Origin: Streptomyces spororaveus
Lineage (GTDB): Bacteria; Actinomycetota; Actinomycetes; Streptomycetales; Streptomycetaceae
Reading direction: 5' to 3'
Assembly: GCF_016755875.1 (NCBI RefSeq)
Contig: NZ_BNED01000003.1
Coordinates: 62,001 to 126,000 of the forward strand
Length of the DNA: 64,000 nucleotides
The notes under the pieces are model-generated. The model was not told where the DNA came from. It was given only the letters and a program-made list of their open reading frames with translations, and searched no databases. The position numbers and the translations under genes are program-made. Of this stretch, positions 52,303-61,016 are shown piece after piece (position 1 is the first letter of the stretch; the number at the start of each line of letters is the position of its first letter).

Positions 52303-52475
52303 GTGCTGCTCCCCCTCGTGGCACGGCCGACCCTCAAGTGGACCATGGACAGTGCGGGTTGGGGAGAGCCTGCGCCCGTTCCCCTGCGGCGCTGCGCGCA
52401 TTTCGGCCAGCGTGACGGCATCGCCGCCGGAGTTCCGGCCGATGATCACGCGGAACCGGTCCCGCCGGCCGGTGA

Positions 52476-52656
52476 ACGCCGTTTTCTGCTGACCGTCGTC
52501 GGCCCGCGCAAGGACGAGGGCAACAGCCCGACGGGGATCGTCGGGCGTTGCCTGGCACGGCAGTTGCTCGCCATGGGCCGGCCCGTGCGGGTGCTGGCCG
52601 CCGCGGCCCTCGGCCGTGACATCTGGGTGAGCGAGACCATCGGCTCATTCCGCTGA
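52476..52656 (+). pseudogene. Remnant of an NmrA-like dehydrogenase N-terminus
   Basis: The plus frame reads RRFLLTVVGP, then TGIVGRCLARQLLAMGRPVR, VLA, and ends in a stop at 52656. TGxVGRxxxRQLLAxGxPVRxLx is the start of NmrA-type Rossmann proteins; the glycine loop is interrupted by an insertion (RKDEGNSP) and the rest of the enzyme is missing. No other gene in 52303-52705. Confidence 0.45.
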
Positions 52657-52705
52657 CCCCGGTCGGTCAGGGCCAATCCCGTACCTGGCCTGCGATGATG
52701 ACGGG

Positions 52706-53236
52706 GTGCCAGAGCCAGGAACCACCGCCGTCGTCATTGTTCTGCCCGATGCCGCGCCGCTCCTCGACGCGGCGCGGCGCATCGACCCGGCTCTGGTGCG
52801 TCGGGGGATGCCGGCGCACGTCTCACTGCTCTACCCCTTCGTACCGGAATCGGCGCTGACGGGTCAGGACGAGAGGGGCGTGCGTTCCCTGGCGGCGAGT
52901 TTTCCGGCCGCTGATCTGCTGATGGAGGAAGTCGTGACGGCGTCCGGCTTCGTCGGCGTCACCGTTCCGCAACTCCAGCCGGTCGTCGATGCGTTCCGCG
53001 CCCGGTGGCCCGGGTTGCGCCCGTACGGGGGCCGCTTCGGGGAGCGGCCCGCCGCGCATGTCACGGTCGCCATGGGCGCGGACGACCCGACCGCCGCCCG
53101 TGTCCGCGCGGCGGCCGGCCGCCTGCTGCCTCTGCGCACCCGTGCGGCCGCGCTCCAGTTGGTGGCGCTGACGGAGGAAGGCTGGCGGTCGCGGTTGACC
53201 GCGCCGCTCGGCGGCCCGGTATCGCCGCGTTCCTGA
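52706..53236 (+). CDS. 2'-5' RNA ligase / 2H phosphoesterase-family protein
   Basis: 176 residues from GTG 52706. The two His-x-Ser/Thr motifs of the 2H superfamily are present: HVSLLYPF (His38, Ser40) and HVTVAMG (His118, Thr120). Such enzymes open cyclic phosphodiesters or join RNA 2'-5'. The length is typical of the LigT-like group. No RNA-repair partner is adjacent. Confidence 0.9.
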   Translation: MPEPGTTAVVIVLPDAAPLLDAARRIDPALVRRGMPAHVSLLYPFVPESALTGQDERGVRSLAASFPAADLLMEEVVTASGFVGVTVPQLQPVVDAFRARWPGLRPYGGRFGERPAAHVTVAMGADDPTAARVRAAAGRLLPLRTRAAALQLVALTEEGWRSRLTAPLGGPVSPRS

Positions 53237-53273
53237 TCACGAGCCCGCGGCAGGGCGGCCTGCGGGTCGTGCT

Positions 53274-53507
53274 TCAGATGATGTGGATGCGCTCCAGGGC
53301 GCCGCCGGTGTCGCGGATCATCAGGTCGTTGCCCTTGGCCCGCTCGTTCTCGATGAACCCGAGCAGGAGCACCGCCCGGTTGATCACGTCGGACTTGCTG
53401 ACGCCGCTCGCGGCGGTCAGCTCGGAGACGACGGTGACCGCCGGGGGGCACAGGGTCACCGAGTACCGCTCGCTGTCGGGGTGCGCGGGAAGCTGCTGCT
53501 GATCCAT
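53274..53507 (-). CDS. Small ribbon-helix-helix-like DNA-binding protein
   Basis: 77 residues. An N-terminal strand (ERYSVTLCPPAVTVVSELTA) is followed by two helices: SGVSKSDVINRAVLLLGFIE and NERAKGNDLMIRD. The S(K)SDxINRAxxLxxFIE motif is shared with the protein at 57101-57373 (DSINRALSLYAYIE). The topology is that of the MetJ/Arc fold used in plasmid control and antitoxins. No toxin partner is adjacent; convergent with the 2H gene. Confidence 0.8.
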   Translation of the reverse strand: MDQQQLPAHPDSERYSVTLCPPAVTVVSELTAASGVSKSDVINRAVLLLGFIENERAKGNDLMIRDTGGALERIHII

Positions 53508-53766
53508 GGTGATGCCTTCCTTGGAGCACTGGGGGCCACGATGCGCACCAGGGTTGCATCAAAGGCGTGCAGATGTGCACCATTTTTTACACTGCGATGG
53601 GCCCGGGCCCGCTGCGGAACGGCCGCGCCGCGCCGCTCGCGGGGCCCGCACCGGGTGACGGGCTCCGGTGCTCTGCGGCAACGCCGCCGGTCTGACAGCG
53701 GTCCACCGCTGCCTCGACCATGGGCACCCGGAGTCCGAAGGACAGCTGCGCAACAGGGAGATGAAC

Positions 53767-53988
53767 GTGTCAACGCCGATACGACGGTGGTTATGGGGCA
53801 GTTGGGCGGCACTGGTCCTGGTCGGTGGCGCGACCACCTTGTACCTGGAGGAACCGGCGGCCGATCCGGCCGGACCGTACCGCTGGGAGCGCTCCTCCGA
53901 ACCCCCGCGGGACCCGACCCCTTGCCCGAGTACCGGCTCGGCAACGCGAGGGAACCTGCACGGCTGCAGCTCATGGCAGCGGGGGTGA
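53767..53988 (+). CDS. Short membrane-anchored peptide, possibly frameshifted
   Basis: Starts at GTG 53767 (GGGAG nine bases upstream; an ATG at 53761 is also in frame). The first 30 residues contain a hydrophobic segment WLWGSWAALVLVGGATTLYL. The product is about 73 residues as read. Another frame downstream, DPLPEYRLGNAREPARLQLM and so on, is more protein-like, so a frameshift near 53930 in CCCGACCCC is possible. Confidence 0.4.
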   Translation: MSTPIRRWLWGSWAALVLVGGATTLYLEEPAADPAGPYRWERSSEPPRDPTPCPSTGSATRGNLHGCSSWQRG

Positions 53989-54093
53989 GCTCCCGCACCC
54001 CGCGCCGGCGGGACCGTTTGGATCCGGGATGAGTGATCAGACGAGGGAACGTACGGGGTCCAGCCGCGGGAACGAGTGAGGGAGGGGGCCTGG

Positions 54094-54930
54094 ATGGCGA
54101 GATCGGGAGGCCGTCGGGGTGGTCCGGGTGCGGGTGAGGGTGACGCGTCCGTGGGGCGGGACGTCGTGCTGGCGGTCGGGCTCGTGGGTATCTGCCTGGG
54201 CGGACTGGCCGTGTTCGTACGGACGGCGGCGGGGGCGGGGGCGGGTGGCGGCATACCTGTGACGCCGATCGTCACGGTGATCGTCCTGGTGGCCGGGGTG
54301 GCGCTGGCCCGGTGGGGCCTGGCCCCCGTCCGGCGCCGTGCCCCCGCGTGTCCGGGGACGGCTTACCCGGCGACCGCGTATCCGCAGGGCCCCGCGTACC
54401 CGCCGTCCGCAGATCCGCCGGCCGTGACGTCGCTCCTCGTTGCGCCTGCCGCTGCCGGGCCTGCGGCGGTTGCGGCCGATGTGCCCGAGGTGGGGCCCGG
54501 CGCGCTGGATCACGCGGCGGTGGACGCCGACGGCTTCGAGCACACGATCGCCGCGCTGTGCGCCCGGGACGGCTGCCTCCAGGTGGAAGTCGTGGGCGGG
54601 GCGGGCGACTTGGGCGCCGACGTGATCGCCACGACGGCGGACGGCCTGCGCGTCGTCGTCCAGTGCAAGCACTACGGCGAGGGCAACCGGGTCGGCTCGC
54701 AGGACCTGCAGCGCTTCGGCGGTACCTGTTTCGCCGTCCACGAGGCCGATGTGGCCGTGGTGGTGACCACCAGCTCCTTCACCGCTCCGGCCCAGGAGTA
54801 CGCCGCCACGTGCGGCATCGTCTGCGTCGACGCCGACGACCTGGCCGCGTGGACGGAGTCGCGCATGCCTCCTCCCTGGGAGACCGCCGCCCCCGAACCG
54901 GCTCAGCCGCACCCCCCTTCGGACGGGTGA
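54094..54930 (+). CDS. Membrane-anchored Mrr-type restriction endonuclease-like protein
   Basis: 278 residues from ATG 54094 (GGGAGGGGG upstream). Two N-terminal membrane segments (about 22-43 and 55-73), a proline- and tyrosine-rich linker (AYP repeats, 88-110), then a PD-(D/E)xK nuclease domain of the Mrr type: VDADGFEHTIAALCARDG, GDLGADVIATTADGLRVVVQ, CKHY (Asp176, Gln190, Lys192), RVGSQDLQRFGGTCFAVHEA, VVTTSSFTAPAQEYA. Membrane-linked Mrr-like nucleases occur in actinobacteria and may cut modified DNA or respond to stress. No methylase is adjacent. Confidence 0.88.
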   Translation: MARSGGRRGGPGAGEGDASVGRDVVLAVGLVGICLGGLAVFVRTAAGAGAGGGIPVTPIVTVIVLVAGVALARWGLAPVRRRAPACPGTAYPATAYPQGPAYPPSADPPAVTSLLVAPAAAGPAAVAADVPEVGPGALDHAAVDADGFEHTIAALCARDGCLQVEVVGGAGDLGADVIATTADGLRVVVQCKHYGEGNRVGSQDLQRFGGTCFAVHEADVAVVVTTSSFTAPAQEYAATCGIVCVDADDLAAWTESRMPPPWETAAPEPAQPHPPSDG

Positions 54931-55232
54931 GGTCCTCCCGCGGACGCGGGTAGCGCACCGGGCGGCGGTACCGGCGGGCTTCGGCCGGACAGGGAACGTA
55001 CCGGAGCGTGTTCCCGTTCACCGGGGAACCCCGCCCGCCCGGGATGACCCGGCACGGTGAACCGGCGGGGCGGCGCGACGCCGGAGCGCGCACGCTGCCG
55101 ATCGCCGGGGTTGCATGGAGAAGCGGGGTCGGTGCGCTGCGGCTGCGGATGTCGAGAACGCGTCACCGGCTCCGTCCCCGGGGCATCAGCGGCCACCACC
55201 ACCGGCTGCACGAGGAAGAAGGAGGAAGCAGC
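54931..55232. other. Gene-poor stretch
   Basis: No credible frame; contains only the ribosome binding site of the next gene (GGAGGAAG at its end). Confidence 0.4.
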
Positions 55233-55673
55233 ATGGCGATTCAGCGGATGGACAACGTCGGCATCGTCGTCGGGGACTTGGACGCCGCCGTCGCGTTCTT
55301 CGTGGAACTCGGCATGGAGCTGGAGGGCAGGGCGCAGGTCGAGGGCCCCGTCGCCGACCGGTGCACCGGGCTCGACGGCGTCCGCTGTGACATCGCGATG
55401 GTCCGGACCCCGGACGGTCTCAGCCGGATCGAGCTCGCGAAGTACCGCAGCCCCGCGGCGGTCAGCGCCGGGCCGCGCAACCGGCCGCACAACATTCTGG
55501 GCACGCACCGCGTCATGTTCGCCGTCGACGACATCGAGGACACCGTTGCCCGCCTGCGCCCTCACGGCGCCGAACTCGTCGGCGAGATGGCCCGGTTCGA
55601 GGACAGCTATCTGCTCTGCTACGTCCGCGGCCCCGAGGGCATCATCGTCGGACTGGCCGAGCAACTGGGCTGA
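55233..55673 (+). CDS. VOC-family protein
   Basis: 146 residues from ATG 55233 with GGAGGAAG upstream. A single glyoxalase-fold chain of two modules: MDNVGIVVGDLDAAVAFFVE (His-less start with Asn), then RIELAKYRSP, and HRVMFAVDDIEDTVARLRPH ending YVRGPEGIIVGLAEQLG with the acid near the end. Typical glyoxalase/fosfomycin-resistance-like architecture; substrate unknown. Confidence 0.85.
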   Translation: MAIQRMDNVGIVVGDLDAAVAFFVELGMELEGRAQVEGPVADRCTGLDGVRCDIAMVRTPDGLSRIELAKYRSPAAVSAGPRNRPHNILGTHRVMFAVDDIEDTVARLRPHGAELVGEMARFEDSYLLCYVRGPEGIIVGLAEQLG

Positions 55674-56127
55674 CGCCGGAGAGGGAGGGACCGACCCGAG
55701 CGGAGTACCGGCCCGCCGGGCCGCCTGCGGTCCGGGGCGTCCCGAGGCCTTCCGGCTTTACGGATGCACACGACGGCGGGTGGCAACGGGGCGTACCGCG
55801 GGGAGGTGCCCGAGGCGCTGATCGGTGGTGCCCGTCGATCGTCGCGATGTGCTTCCGGCCGCGGGAAGACGCGGGTGGGATGCGGGAGTTCACGGGAATG
55901 GCATCGGCTCTGCCGCGTACGGCGCCGCTCGCCTCGGCATCGTCAAGCCGTGGTCGTCGGCGCCGCAGCACCGGGGCCGGACGGATCACAGGCGCCACCG
56001 CCGGCCCGGTGCTTCTCGGTCGCGGCTTCCGCCCGTGTCCGTGTCCGGAACATCTGCGTCCCCATGACCGGGGAGCCGGAAGCGGGCCGGTCTCGCCCCG
56101 TGCCGAGCGATCGGGGAACGCGGAAAG
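55674..56127. other. Gene-poor stretch
   Basis: Frames in this segment are arginine/serine-rich shadows without ribosome binding sites. Nothing confident to report. Confidence 0.4.
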
Positions 56128-56167
56128 GCCGGTGGGCGGAGCAGCGACTGCTGCTCCGCCCACCGGC
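56128..56167 (-). terminator. Very strong hairpin after the membrane-protein gene
   Basis: GCCGGTGGGCGGAGCAGC and its exact complement enclose the loop GACT: an 18-base perfect stem, 22 bases beyond the stop of the minus-strand gene at 56190. Confidence 0.85.
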
Positions 56168-56189
56168 TGGTGGAGGAGAAAGAAATCGG

Positions 56190-56597
56190 TTAGCGGCGCG
56201 AGTTGTTCTTTCCTCGCCTGGTCTTCCGGTTGCGCCGCTGGGCGGGAGGCCGGCTCGCCGGCTCCTGCCTGTCGGCGTCGGCACCGGGCTTCTTGTAGAC
56301 GAAGGCAACGATCCCGACGGCCGCAACGAGGCCGGTACCGGAGAAGATGCCGATGACGACGGGTCCGAGGCCCAGCCACATCGCCACCGCCCCGGCCCCG
56401 GCGGGGAGTCCGAGGATCACGATCGCCAGCAGCAGACACTGCACGGCGCGCGCGATCGGGGAGTTACTGCGCAGGGTGCTCCTGAGACGCACCCCGCCGG
56501 TACCCACCTCGAGGTCGACGCGCTCCATCCCCAGGTCCGCCCGGTGCGTCGGCTCCTCGTGCGAGAGGTCGGTGTCCGTGTACTTACGCGTGGCCAT
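56190..56597 (-). CDS. Small membrane protein
   Basis: 135 residues (MATRKYTDTDLSHEEPTHRA). An acidic N-terminal domain with VDLEVGTGGVRLRSTL is followed by two hydrophobic segments (AVQCLLLAIVILGLPAGAGA; LGPVVIGIFSGTGLVAAVGI) and a very basic C-terminal tail (RRNRKTRRGKN). GAAGGG precedes the ATG. No family recognised; basic tail could bind lipid or nucleic acid. Confidence 0.8.
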   Translation of the reverse strand: MATRKYTDTDLSHEEPTHRADLGMERVDLEVGTGGVRLRSTLRSNSPIARAVQCLLLAIVILGLPAGAGAVAMWLGLGPVVIGIFSGTGLVAAVGIVAFVYKKPGADADRQEPASRPPAQRRNRKTRRGKNNSRR

Positions 56598-57100
56598 TTC
56601 AGCCCTTCTGTTTAGTTTTCAACGGTTCTTTCTGCCTGTCGCCGGTGGCGACGGGTGTCCCGCTTAGAGCGTACCAGCGATGCGCACGATGTCTGTATAA
56701 AGACCAGACGAAAACCAGCTGTACCGTGCATAAAATGTGCTTGATATGCGAGTGCAATCGAATCCGAGGGGTCGGTCCAGGACTGGCGGCGGGCGTCGGC
56801 GGCCGCCGCTCAAGGCACCCTCAAGGGCTGCCGGACAGCACCGATCGAGCTTCTGGACCAACCGGGACGGCGCGGTTGCCGGGTGCGCCGACGGGCGCCG
56901 CCGGCGCCCGAAGAGGCCTTGGGCTGCACATCGAACGTGACGTCCCCAAGCAGCCTCAATCGCTTGACTTGTGATGACAGGAAGCGCATGCTGTGCAGAC
57001 CAGCCGCATCAAATTGGCGTTTGAGGCGGCAGCATGCAGGACCTCCGGCCCGCTTGAGAGGCAACGCGGAGGTCGAAGTCGGAGAGGGAAGGAAGCTGTC
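56598..57100. other. Promoter-rich gap between two genes
   Basis: The 56690-56760 part is AT-rich (GTATAAAG, GCATAAAATG) and probably carries the promoters of the divergent genes at 56597 and 57101. The rest has no gene. Confidence 0.5.
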
Positions 57101-57373
57101 ATGCCAAGGAGTGCTGGCACCACTGTCGACGGAGGTCGCCCAGCCGCTTCTGGGCGAGGGACCAGTCCACTGGACAGGGTCACCGTCAATCTGACCGCAC
57201 GGGCATCCAGGTCGCTCGATCGGGCAGTCGAACTAACAGGCGACAGCAAGACGGACAGCATCAACCGAGCTCTGTCTCTCTACGCCTACATCGAACAGGT
57301 GCTGAGCGACGGCGGTTCCGTCTTCGTCCAAGAGACGCAGGACGGCCCGCAGCAGAAGCTGGTCATTTTCTGA
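57101..57373 (+). CDS. Small ribbon-helix-helix-like DNA-binding protein
   Basis: 90 residues from ATG 57101 (GGAAGGAAG upstream). A disordered N-terminus of about 30 residues is followed by a strand VTVNLTARASRSLDRAVEL and helices DSKTDSINRALSLYAYIEQV, then a tail FVQETQDGPQQKLVIF. Paralogue of the protein at 53274-53507. Likely a DNA-binding regulator; targets unknown. Confidence 0.8.
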   Translation: MPRSAGTTVDGGRPAASGRGTSPLDRVTVNLTARASRSLDRAVELTGDSKTDSINRALSLYAYIEQVLSDGGSVFVQETQDGPQQKLVIF

Positions 57374-57549
57374 CAACAGCTCTGGCTGTTCACTGCCGGC
57401 CGTTCAGGTCCGGCCCGATGGCGGCTTCCTGCGCGACGGTTCTTCTGCCCATGGGTGTCCCAACGCTTTGGCAGGCCCTTCTGCGTACGCATGCCCGCTT
57501 TCCGGCCCGGCACAGGGCGGTTTCCAGTGCGGCTACGACTGTGACGAGG

Positions 57550-57585
57550 ACCGGCCGGCGGACCCAGCCGGGTCCGCCGGCCGGT
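57550..57585. terminator. Perfect 16-bp hairpin between convergent genes
   Basis: ACCGGCCGGCGGACCC-AGCC-GGGTCCGCCGGCCGGT, between the plus-strand gene ending 57373 and the minus-strand gene ending 57639. Confidence 0.8.
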
Positions 57586-57598
57586 TCTGAAGCAAGGA

Positions 57599-57620
57599 GA
57601 GCGGGCGCCGACGCCCGCTC
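57599..57620 (-). terminator. Second hairpin before the XRE-type gene
   Basis: GAGCGGGCG-CCGA-CGCCCGCTC, 19 bases beyond the stop codon of the minus-strand gene at 57639. Confidence 0.7.
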
Positions 57621-57638
57621 ACGGCCTCCACAGGGGTA

Positions 57639-59108
57639 CTAGGCAGCCTTTCCCGGGCGGTGCGGCCCCAGATCGTCAGCGAAGTGTTCGAGCCCCGCTT
57701 CGCTCTGGTCGAGGATCTGCCGGGCCCTGAACAGTGCGATGTCGATGTCGTCGTGGCCGGGCGCGGCGGCATCCCGGCCGGTCCCCGTCAGCGGTTCGAC
57801 GGGCCCGAGGCACTCCTGCGGCCGGTCGGCCCGTTCGAGCTGGAGCCCGGAGCGGGGACCCGCGAGCCGCTCCAGGAGTCGCAACGCCAGTTCTTCCGCC
57901 CTGATCCTGGCCTGCTGTGCGCGCTCGGCCTGCTCCCGGGCCCGTTGCAGGCGCTCCGCGAGGTCGGCGTAGGAGGGCGAGGTGTCGCTCAGGCGGAATC
58001 GCCTCTCTTCGAGGGTGGCGATGTCCGCCTGGAGCTTGCCGATCATGGCCATGAGGATGATGGTCAGCCTCTGCGCGTTCTCCATCGACTGCCGCAGCGC
58101 CTGCTGCTGTTCCAGTGACGCCGAGAGCCGCTCGTACACCGCGATCTCGCGTGAGCCGGTTCGGACGACTGCGCCGGACGAGACCGCAGGCTCCCTCGCG
58201 CCCGGCTTCACGGCTCGGTCCCACAGGGACATGGCCTGGGTGAGCCGGCGTTCCGCGACTGCGGGCGGGGTGACCGCCCTCACCAGGTCCACGACGAATA
58301 CGCGGGGAGGGACGCGGCCGGACAGGTGGACGGAGACCCGGGACACGGGCATGCGCAGCTTCCGGCTCAGCTCGGGGGTTCTGATGCCGGCCTCGTCCAC
58401 CAGGTGGCGCAGAAAGGCCGCGAGATCGTGCGCCTCCCCGGTGGCCGCACGGATGGGGCCGCGGGGTCGGCCCCGGTGGCCCGTGTGGTTGCGGTCGGGT
58501 GGGGTTCTGTGTGCGCCGGGCCGCTCGGCGACCGGGCGTATGCGCCGGAGGGCTTGCGTCCAGTCCTCGTGGCGGTGGGTGGGTACCTCGCATGCGGTCA
58601 GGTAGCTGCGCATCTGGCGCTCGGAGATCGGCAGTGTCCTGCCCAGGCTGATGCGATGCGCGGTCGACCGCGGGAGGATGCCGAGGCCTCCGGCCTCTCC
58701 TTCCATGGAGCGCGTGGTCGGGCGGCCCGCCCACAGGTGGAGGTCGCGCAGGCTGCTGCGCAGATCGTCCGCCGTGGCGCAGAGTTTCGGATCGGGTGCG
58801 TGGTAGCTGTAGCGGGGCAGGACCGAGGCGTAGCGCGCCTTCCGCCACAGAAGCCGTGCATGGGCCGCCGCGTCCGCGGCGCCGGCCGTTCCGGGCGGTG
58901 TGCAGGCCGTGACGTAGGCGAGGACGGTGGGGAGTTTGGGCACACCGGCTCCCGAGGCGGCCCGTTTGAGGGTGGCCGGTGACAGCTGAGCCGCGGATGC
59001 GAGCCGGCCGTAGGTCACCTGTGAGGCGGCCCTGAGGGCGCGCAGGAAGTCGGCCAGGGCGGCGTGTTCGGGGACGCTGCGGTCCACGGGCTTCTCGGGG
59101 CGCGCCAC
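57639..59108 (-). CDS. XRE-type regulator with two HTH domains and a coiled coil
   Basis: 489 residues from GTG 59108 (GGAGAAG upstream, two bases after the stop of the preceding gene; the longer upstream frame is arginine-rich and overlaps that gene). HTH 1 at about 15-70: LADFLRALRAASQVTYGRLA, SAAQLSPATLKRAASGAGVP. HTH 2 at about 240-300: LAAFLRHLVDEAGIRTPELS, RKLRMPVSRVSVHLSGRVPP. From about 350 a long coiled coil (LEQQQALRQSMENAQRLTII; LAERLQRAREQAERAQQARI). It is probably a DNA-binding regulator; tight coupling to a membrane protein suggests linked function. Confidence 0.8.
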   Translation of the reverse strand: MARPEKPVDRSVPEHAALADFLRALRAASQVTYGRLASAAQLSPATLKRAASGAGVPKLPTVLAYVTACTPPGTAGAADAAAHARLLWRKARYASVLPRYSYHAPDPKLCATADDLRSSLRDLHLWAGRPTTRSMEGEAGGLGILPRSTAHRISLGRTLPISERQMRSYLTACEVPTHRHEDWTQALRRIRPVAERPGAHRTPPDRNHTGHRGRPRGPIRAATGEAHDLAAFLRHLVDEAGIRTPELSRKLRMPVSRVSVHLSGRVPPRVFVVDLVRAVTPPAVAERRLTQAMSLWDRAVKPGAREPAVSSGAVVRTGSREIAVYERLSASLEQQQALRQSMENAQRLTIILMAMIGKLQADIATLEERRFRLSDTSPSYADLAERLQRAREQAERAQQARIRAEELALRLLERLAGPRSGLQLERADRPQECLGPVEPLTGTGRDAAAPGHDDIDIALFRARQILDQSEAGLEHFADDLGPHRPGKAA

Positions 59109-59110
59109 TG

Positions 59111-59386
59111 CTACTTCTCCGGTCCCAGCAGGGCGCGCAGTGCGGCGCCGAACCGTCCGGCTCCTCCCGTGACGGTGAGGAGGACGACGCTCGATCCGAT
59201 GGCTCCGGCTCCGCCGATCAGCCACAGCACGTCGGCGACGGGCATGTGGAGAACGGCCAGCAGTGCGGCGGTGAGAAGGAAGGCGATGATGACGGCTGCG
59301 TGAGCGGGACCGAATCCGGTGGCGGCCTGCGGCGGGGGCGGGGGCAGGGAGGGGCTCGCCGGGGCGGACGAGTGGGGACGGGGCAT
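59111..59386 (-). CDS. Small membrane protein coupled to the XRE gene
   Basis: 91 residues from ATG 59386 with AGGAGA upstream. A proline-rich N-terminus (SPSLPPPPPQAATG) precedes two membrane segments (AAVIIAFLLTAALLAVLHMP; VLWLIGGAGAIGSSVVLLTV) and a short basic end. Its TAG is separated from the GTG of the XRE gene by two bases, so the two are one operon. Confidence 0.8.
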   Translation of the reverse strand: MPRPHSSAPASPSLPPPPPQAATGFGPAHAAVIIAFLLTAALLAVLHMPVADVLWLIGGAGAIGSSVVLLTVTGGAGRFGAALRALLGPEK

Positions 59387-59865
59387 GGCGCGATCTCCTG
59401 ATCGTGCGCCCTGCCGGCATGGGTCGCAGGCCGGCAGGACGCGGGCTACTGGCTCCAAAGGCGTTGTCTCACAGGGCGGTTGGCGCCGCCGGGTGTGATG
59501 CCTGGAACCGAGCATCCCAGCTGCCGGGCCGTTCGTGGACAGCCCGGGAAGGGGGCCCGGGTGGTTGGCTCGCGGGCGTCCCGGCCCGCAGTTCTTCCCC
59601 GGCTGTCGCGTTCTGGTACACCGCCCGCCGCGACCAGGGAGGACGTGCTGGGTGCCGTTGCGGTGCGACGGTTCGGGCCCGTTCGTTGGCTCGGGTGCGT
59701 CCCAGTTGCACTTGCCCGCGCCCGGGTCTGATGAGACGGTCTCTGGCGTGGCGGGCGCCTGGCACGGCGCCCCGCCCGTCATCCCTGAGTGCTACTGGCT
59801 CCGACCCCGGCGAACAGGGACAGACGCAGGCTCATGTTGGCGCGTGGCCTGCAGTGCGCAGGGAC

Positions 59866-59902
59866 AGGCACCTCCGCGACGCGGTGGGTGCCTTTCTCTT
59901 TT
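59866..59902 (+). terminator. T-tailed intrinsic terminator without an assigned gene
   Basis: AGGCACC...GGTGCCT followed by TTCTCTTTT. The hairpin loop contains a further CCGC/GCGG pair. The T-run is rare in this genome and gives its direction as plus, but no gene ends just before it. Confidence 0.75.
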
Positions 59903-59945
59903 CCCGGTGCTCCGCGGATCGCGCCCGCCCCCCATTTTCGTCACC

Positions 59946-59974
59946 TTGACGGTAAGAGGGTTCCTCGTTATCGT
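59946..59974 (+). promoter_or_regulatory. Sigma-70-like promoter of the SPFH operon
   Basis: TTGACG at 59946-59951 and TATCGT at 59969-59974 with a 17-base spacer; the start codon is 29 bases downstream. The match to the -35 is nearly perfect and to the -10 partial. Confidence 0.55.
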
Positions 59975-60002
59975 CGGTTTGACGAAATGAAGGGGGTTCG
60001 CC

Positions 60003-61016
60003 ATGGCCGACATCACCCGGCGCCTCGGCTGGCGCCATCTGCGCTCCGCGCCCACCGCACACATCCGCCACCACCGGCGCGGCCGGCTCGTCCACGACGG
60101 CCGGGGGCTCAGTTTCTGGTACCGGTCGCTGTCGGCGGCGCTGTCCGAAGTACCGGTCGACGACCGGGAGCTGGCCATGGCGTTCCACGCCCGTACCGCC
60201 GACTTCCAGGACGTCACCGTGCAGGCCACGGTCACCTACCGGATCAGCGACCCGGCCCGGGCGGCCGACCGGCTCGACTTCTCCGTCGACCCGGACACCG
60301 GGAGCTGGCGCGGAGCGCCCCTGGAGCAGATCGCCACCCTCCTCACCGAGACCGCGCAGCAGCACACGCTGGACGTACTGGCCCGCACCCCGCTGGCCGC
60401 CGCCCTGGTGGACGGCGTCGCCTCCGTACGGCAGCGGGTCGCCGACGGTCTCGCCGCCGAGCCCAGGCTCCCGGACACCGGCATCGACGTGGTGGCCGTA
60501 CGGGTCGTCGCGATCCGCCCCGAGGCCGAGGTGGAGCGCGCCCTGCGCACCCCGGCCCGCGAGCAGATCCAGCAGGAGGCGGACCGGGCCACCTACGAAC
60601 GCCGGGCCGTCGCCGTCGAGCGCGAGCGCGCCATCGCCGAGAACGAGCTGGCCAGCCAGATCGAACTGGCCCGGCGCGAGGAGCAGCTGGTCGAGCAGCG
60701 CGGCATCAACACCCGCCGTGAGGCCGAGGAGCAGGCCGCGGCGGACGGCGTGCGGAGCGAGGCCGAGGCGGCCCGCAAGGTCACCCTGGCCCGCGCGGAC
60801 GCCGAGGCGGCGCGCGAGACGGGCGCGGCGCGCGCCGAGGCCCAGGCCGCCTGGCTGCGGGTGCACGGCGAAGCCGGCCCGGGCACGCTGCACGCCCTGG
60901 CGGCGACCCGGCTGGCGGAGAACCTGCCGCGGATCGAGAGCATCACGCTCTCCCCCGATGTCCTGACCGGGCTCCTCACCCGGCTCGGGCGTCCGGACGG
61001 CGGGGCGGGCGCGTGA
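60003..61016 (+). CDS. SPFH/Band 7 domain protein
   Basis: 337 residues; AAGGGGG precedes the ATG. The SPFH domain covers about 20-200 (ELAMAFHARTADFQDVTVQA, TVTYRISDPARAADRLDFSV, GIDVVAVRVVAIRPEAEVER). A charged coiled coil (about 205-280; RAIAENELASQIELARREEQ) and a C-terminal region (NLPRIESITLSPDVLTGLLT) follow. No membrane segment is visible, so membrane contact, if any, is peripheral. SPFH proteins scaffold membrane microdomains. Its last four bases overlap the next gene. Confidence 0.9.
   Translation: MADITRRLGWRHLRSAPTAHIRHHRRGRLVHDGRGLSFWYRSLSAALSEVPVDDRELAMAFHARTADFQDVTVQATVTYRISDPARAADRLDFSVDPDTGSWRGAPLEQIATLLTETAQQHTLDVLARTPLAAALVDGVASVRQRVADGLAAEPRLPDTGIDVVAVRVVAIRPEAEVERALRTPAREQIQQEADRATYERRAVAVERERAIAENELASQIELARREEQLVEQRGINTRREAEEQAAADGVRSEAEAARKVTLARADAEAARETGAARAEAQAAWLRVHGEAGPGTLHALAATRLAENLPRIESITLSPDVLTGLLTRLGRPDGGAGA

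Larger units (their letters stand above)
59387..60002. other. Gap containing an unexplained terminator and the SPFH promoter
   Basis: About 450 bases (59400-59860) have no convincing protein or tRNA on either strand, yet a good plus-strand terminator ends them at 59866-59902. CTACTGGCTCC occurs twice (about 59446 and 59793). Confidence 0.5.

Noticed and set aside
59700..59870. A tRNA or tmRNA before the orphan terminator
   Set aside because: No acceptor-stem pairing with a T-loop GTTCRANNC was found; the terminator remains unexplained.
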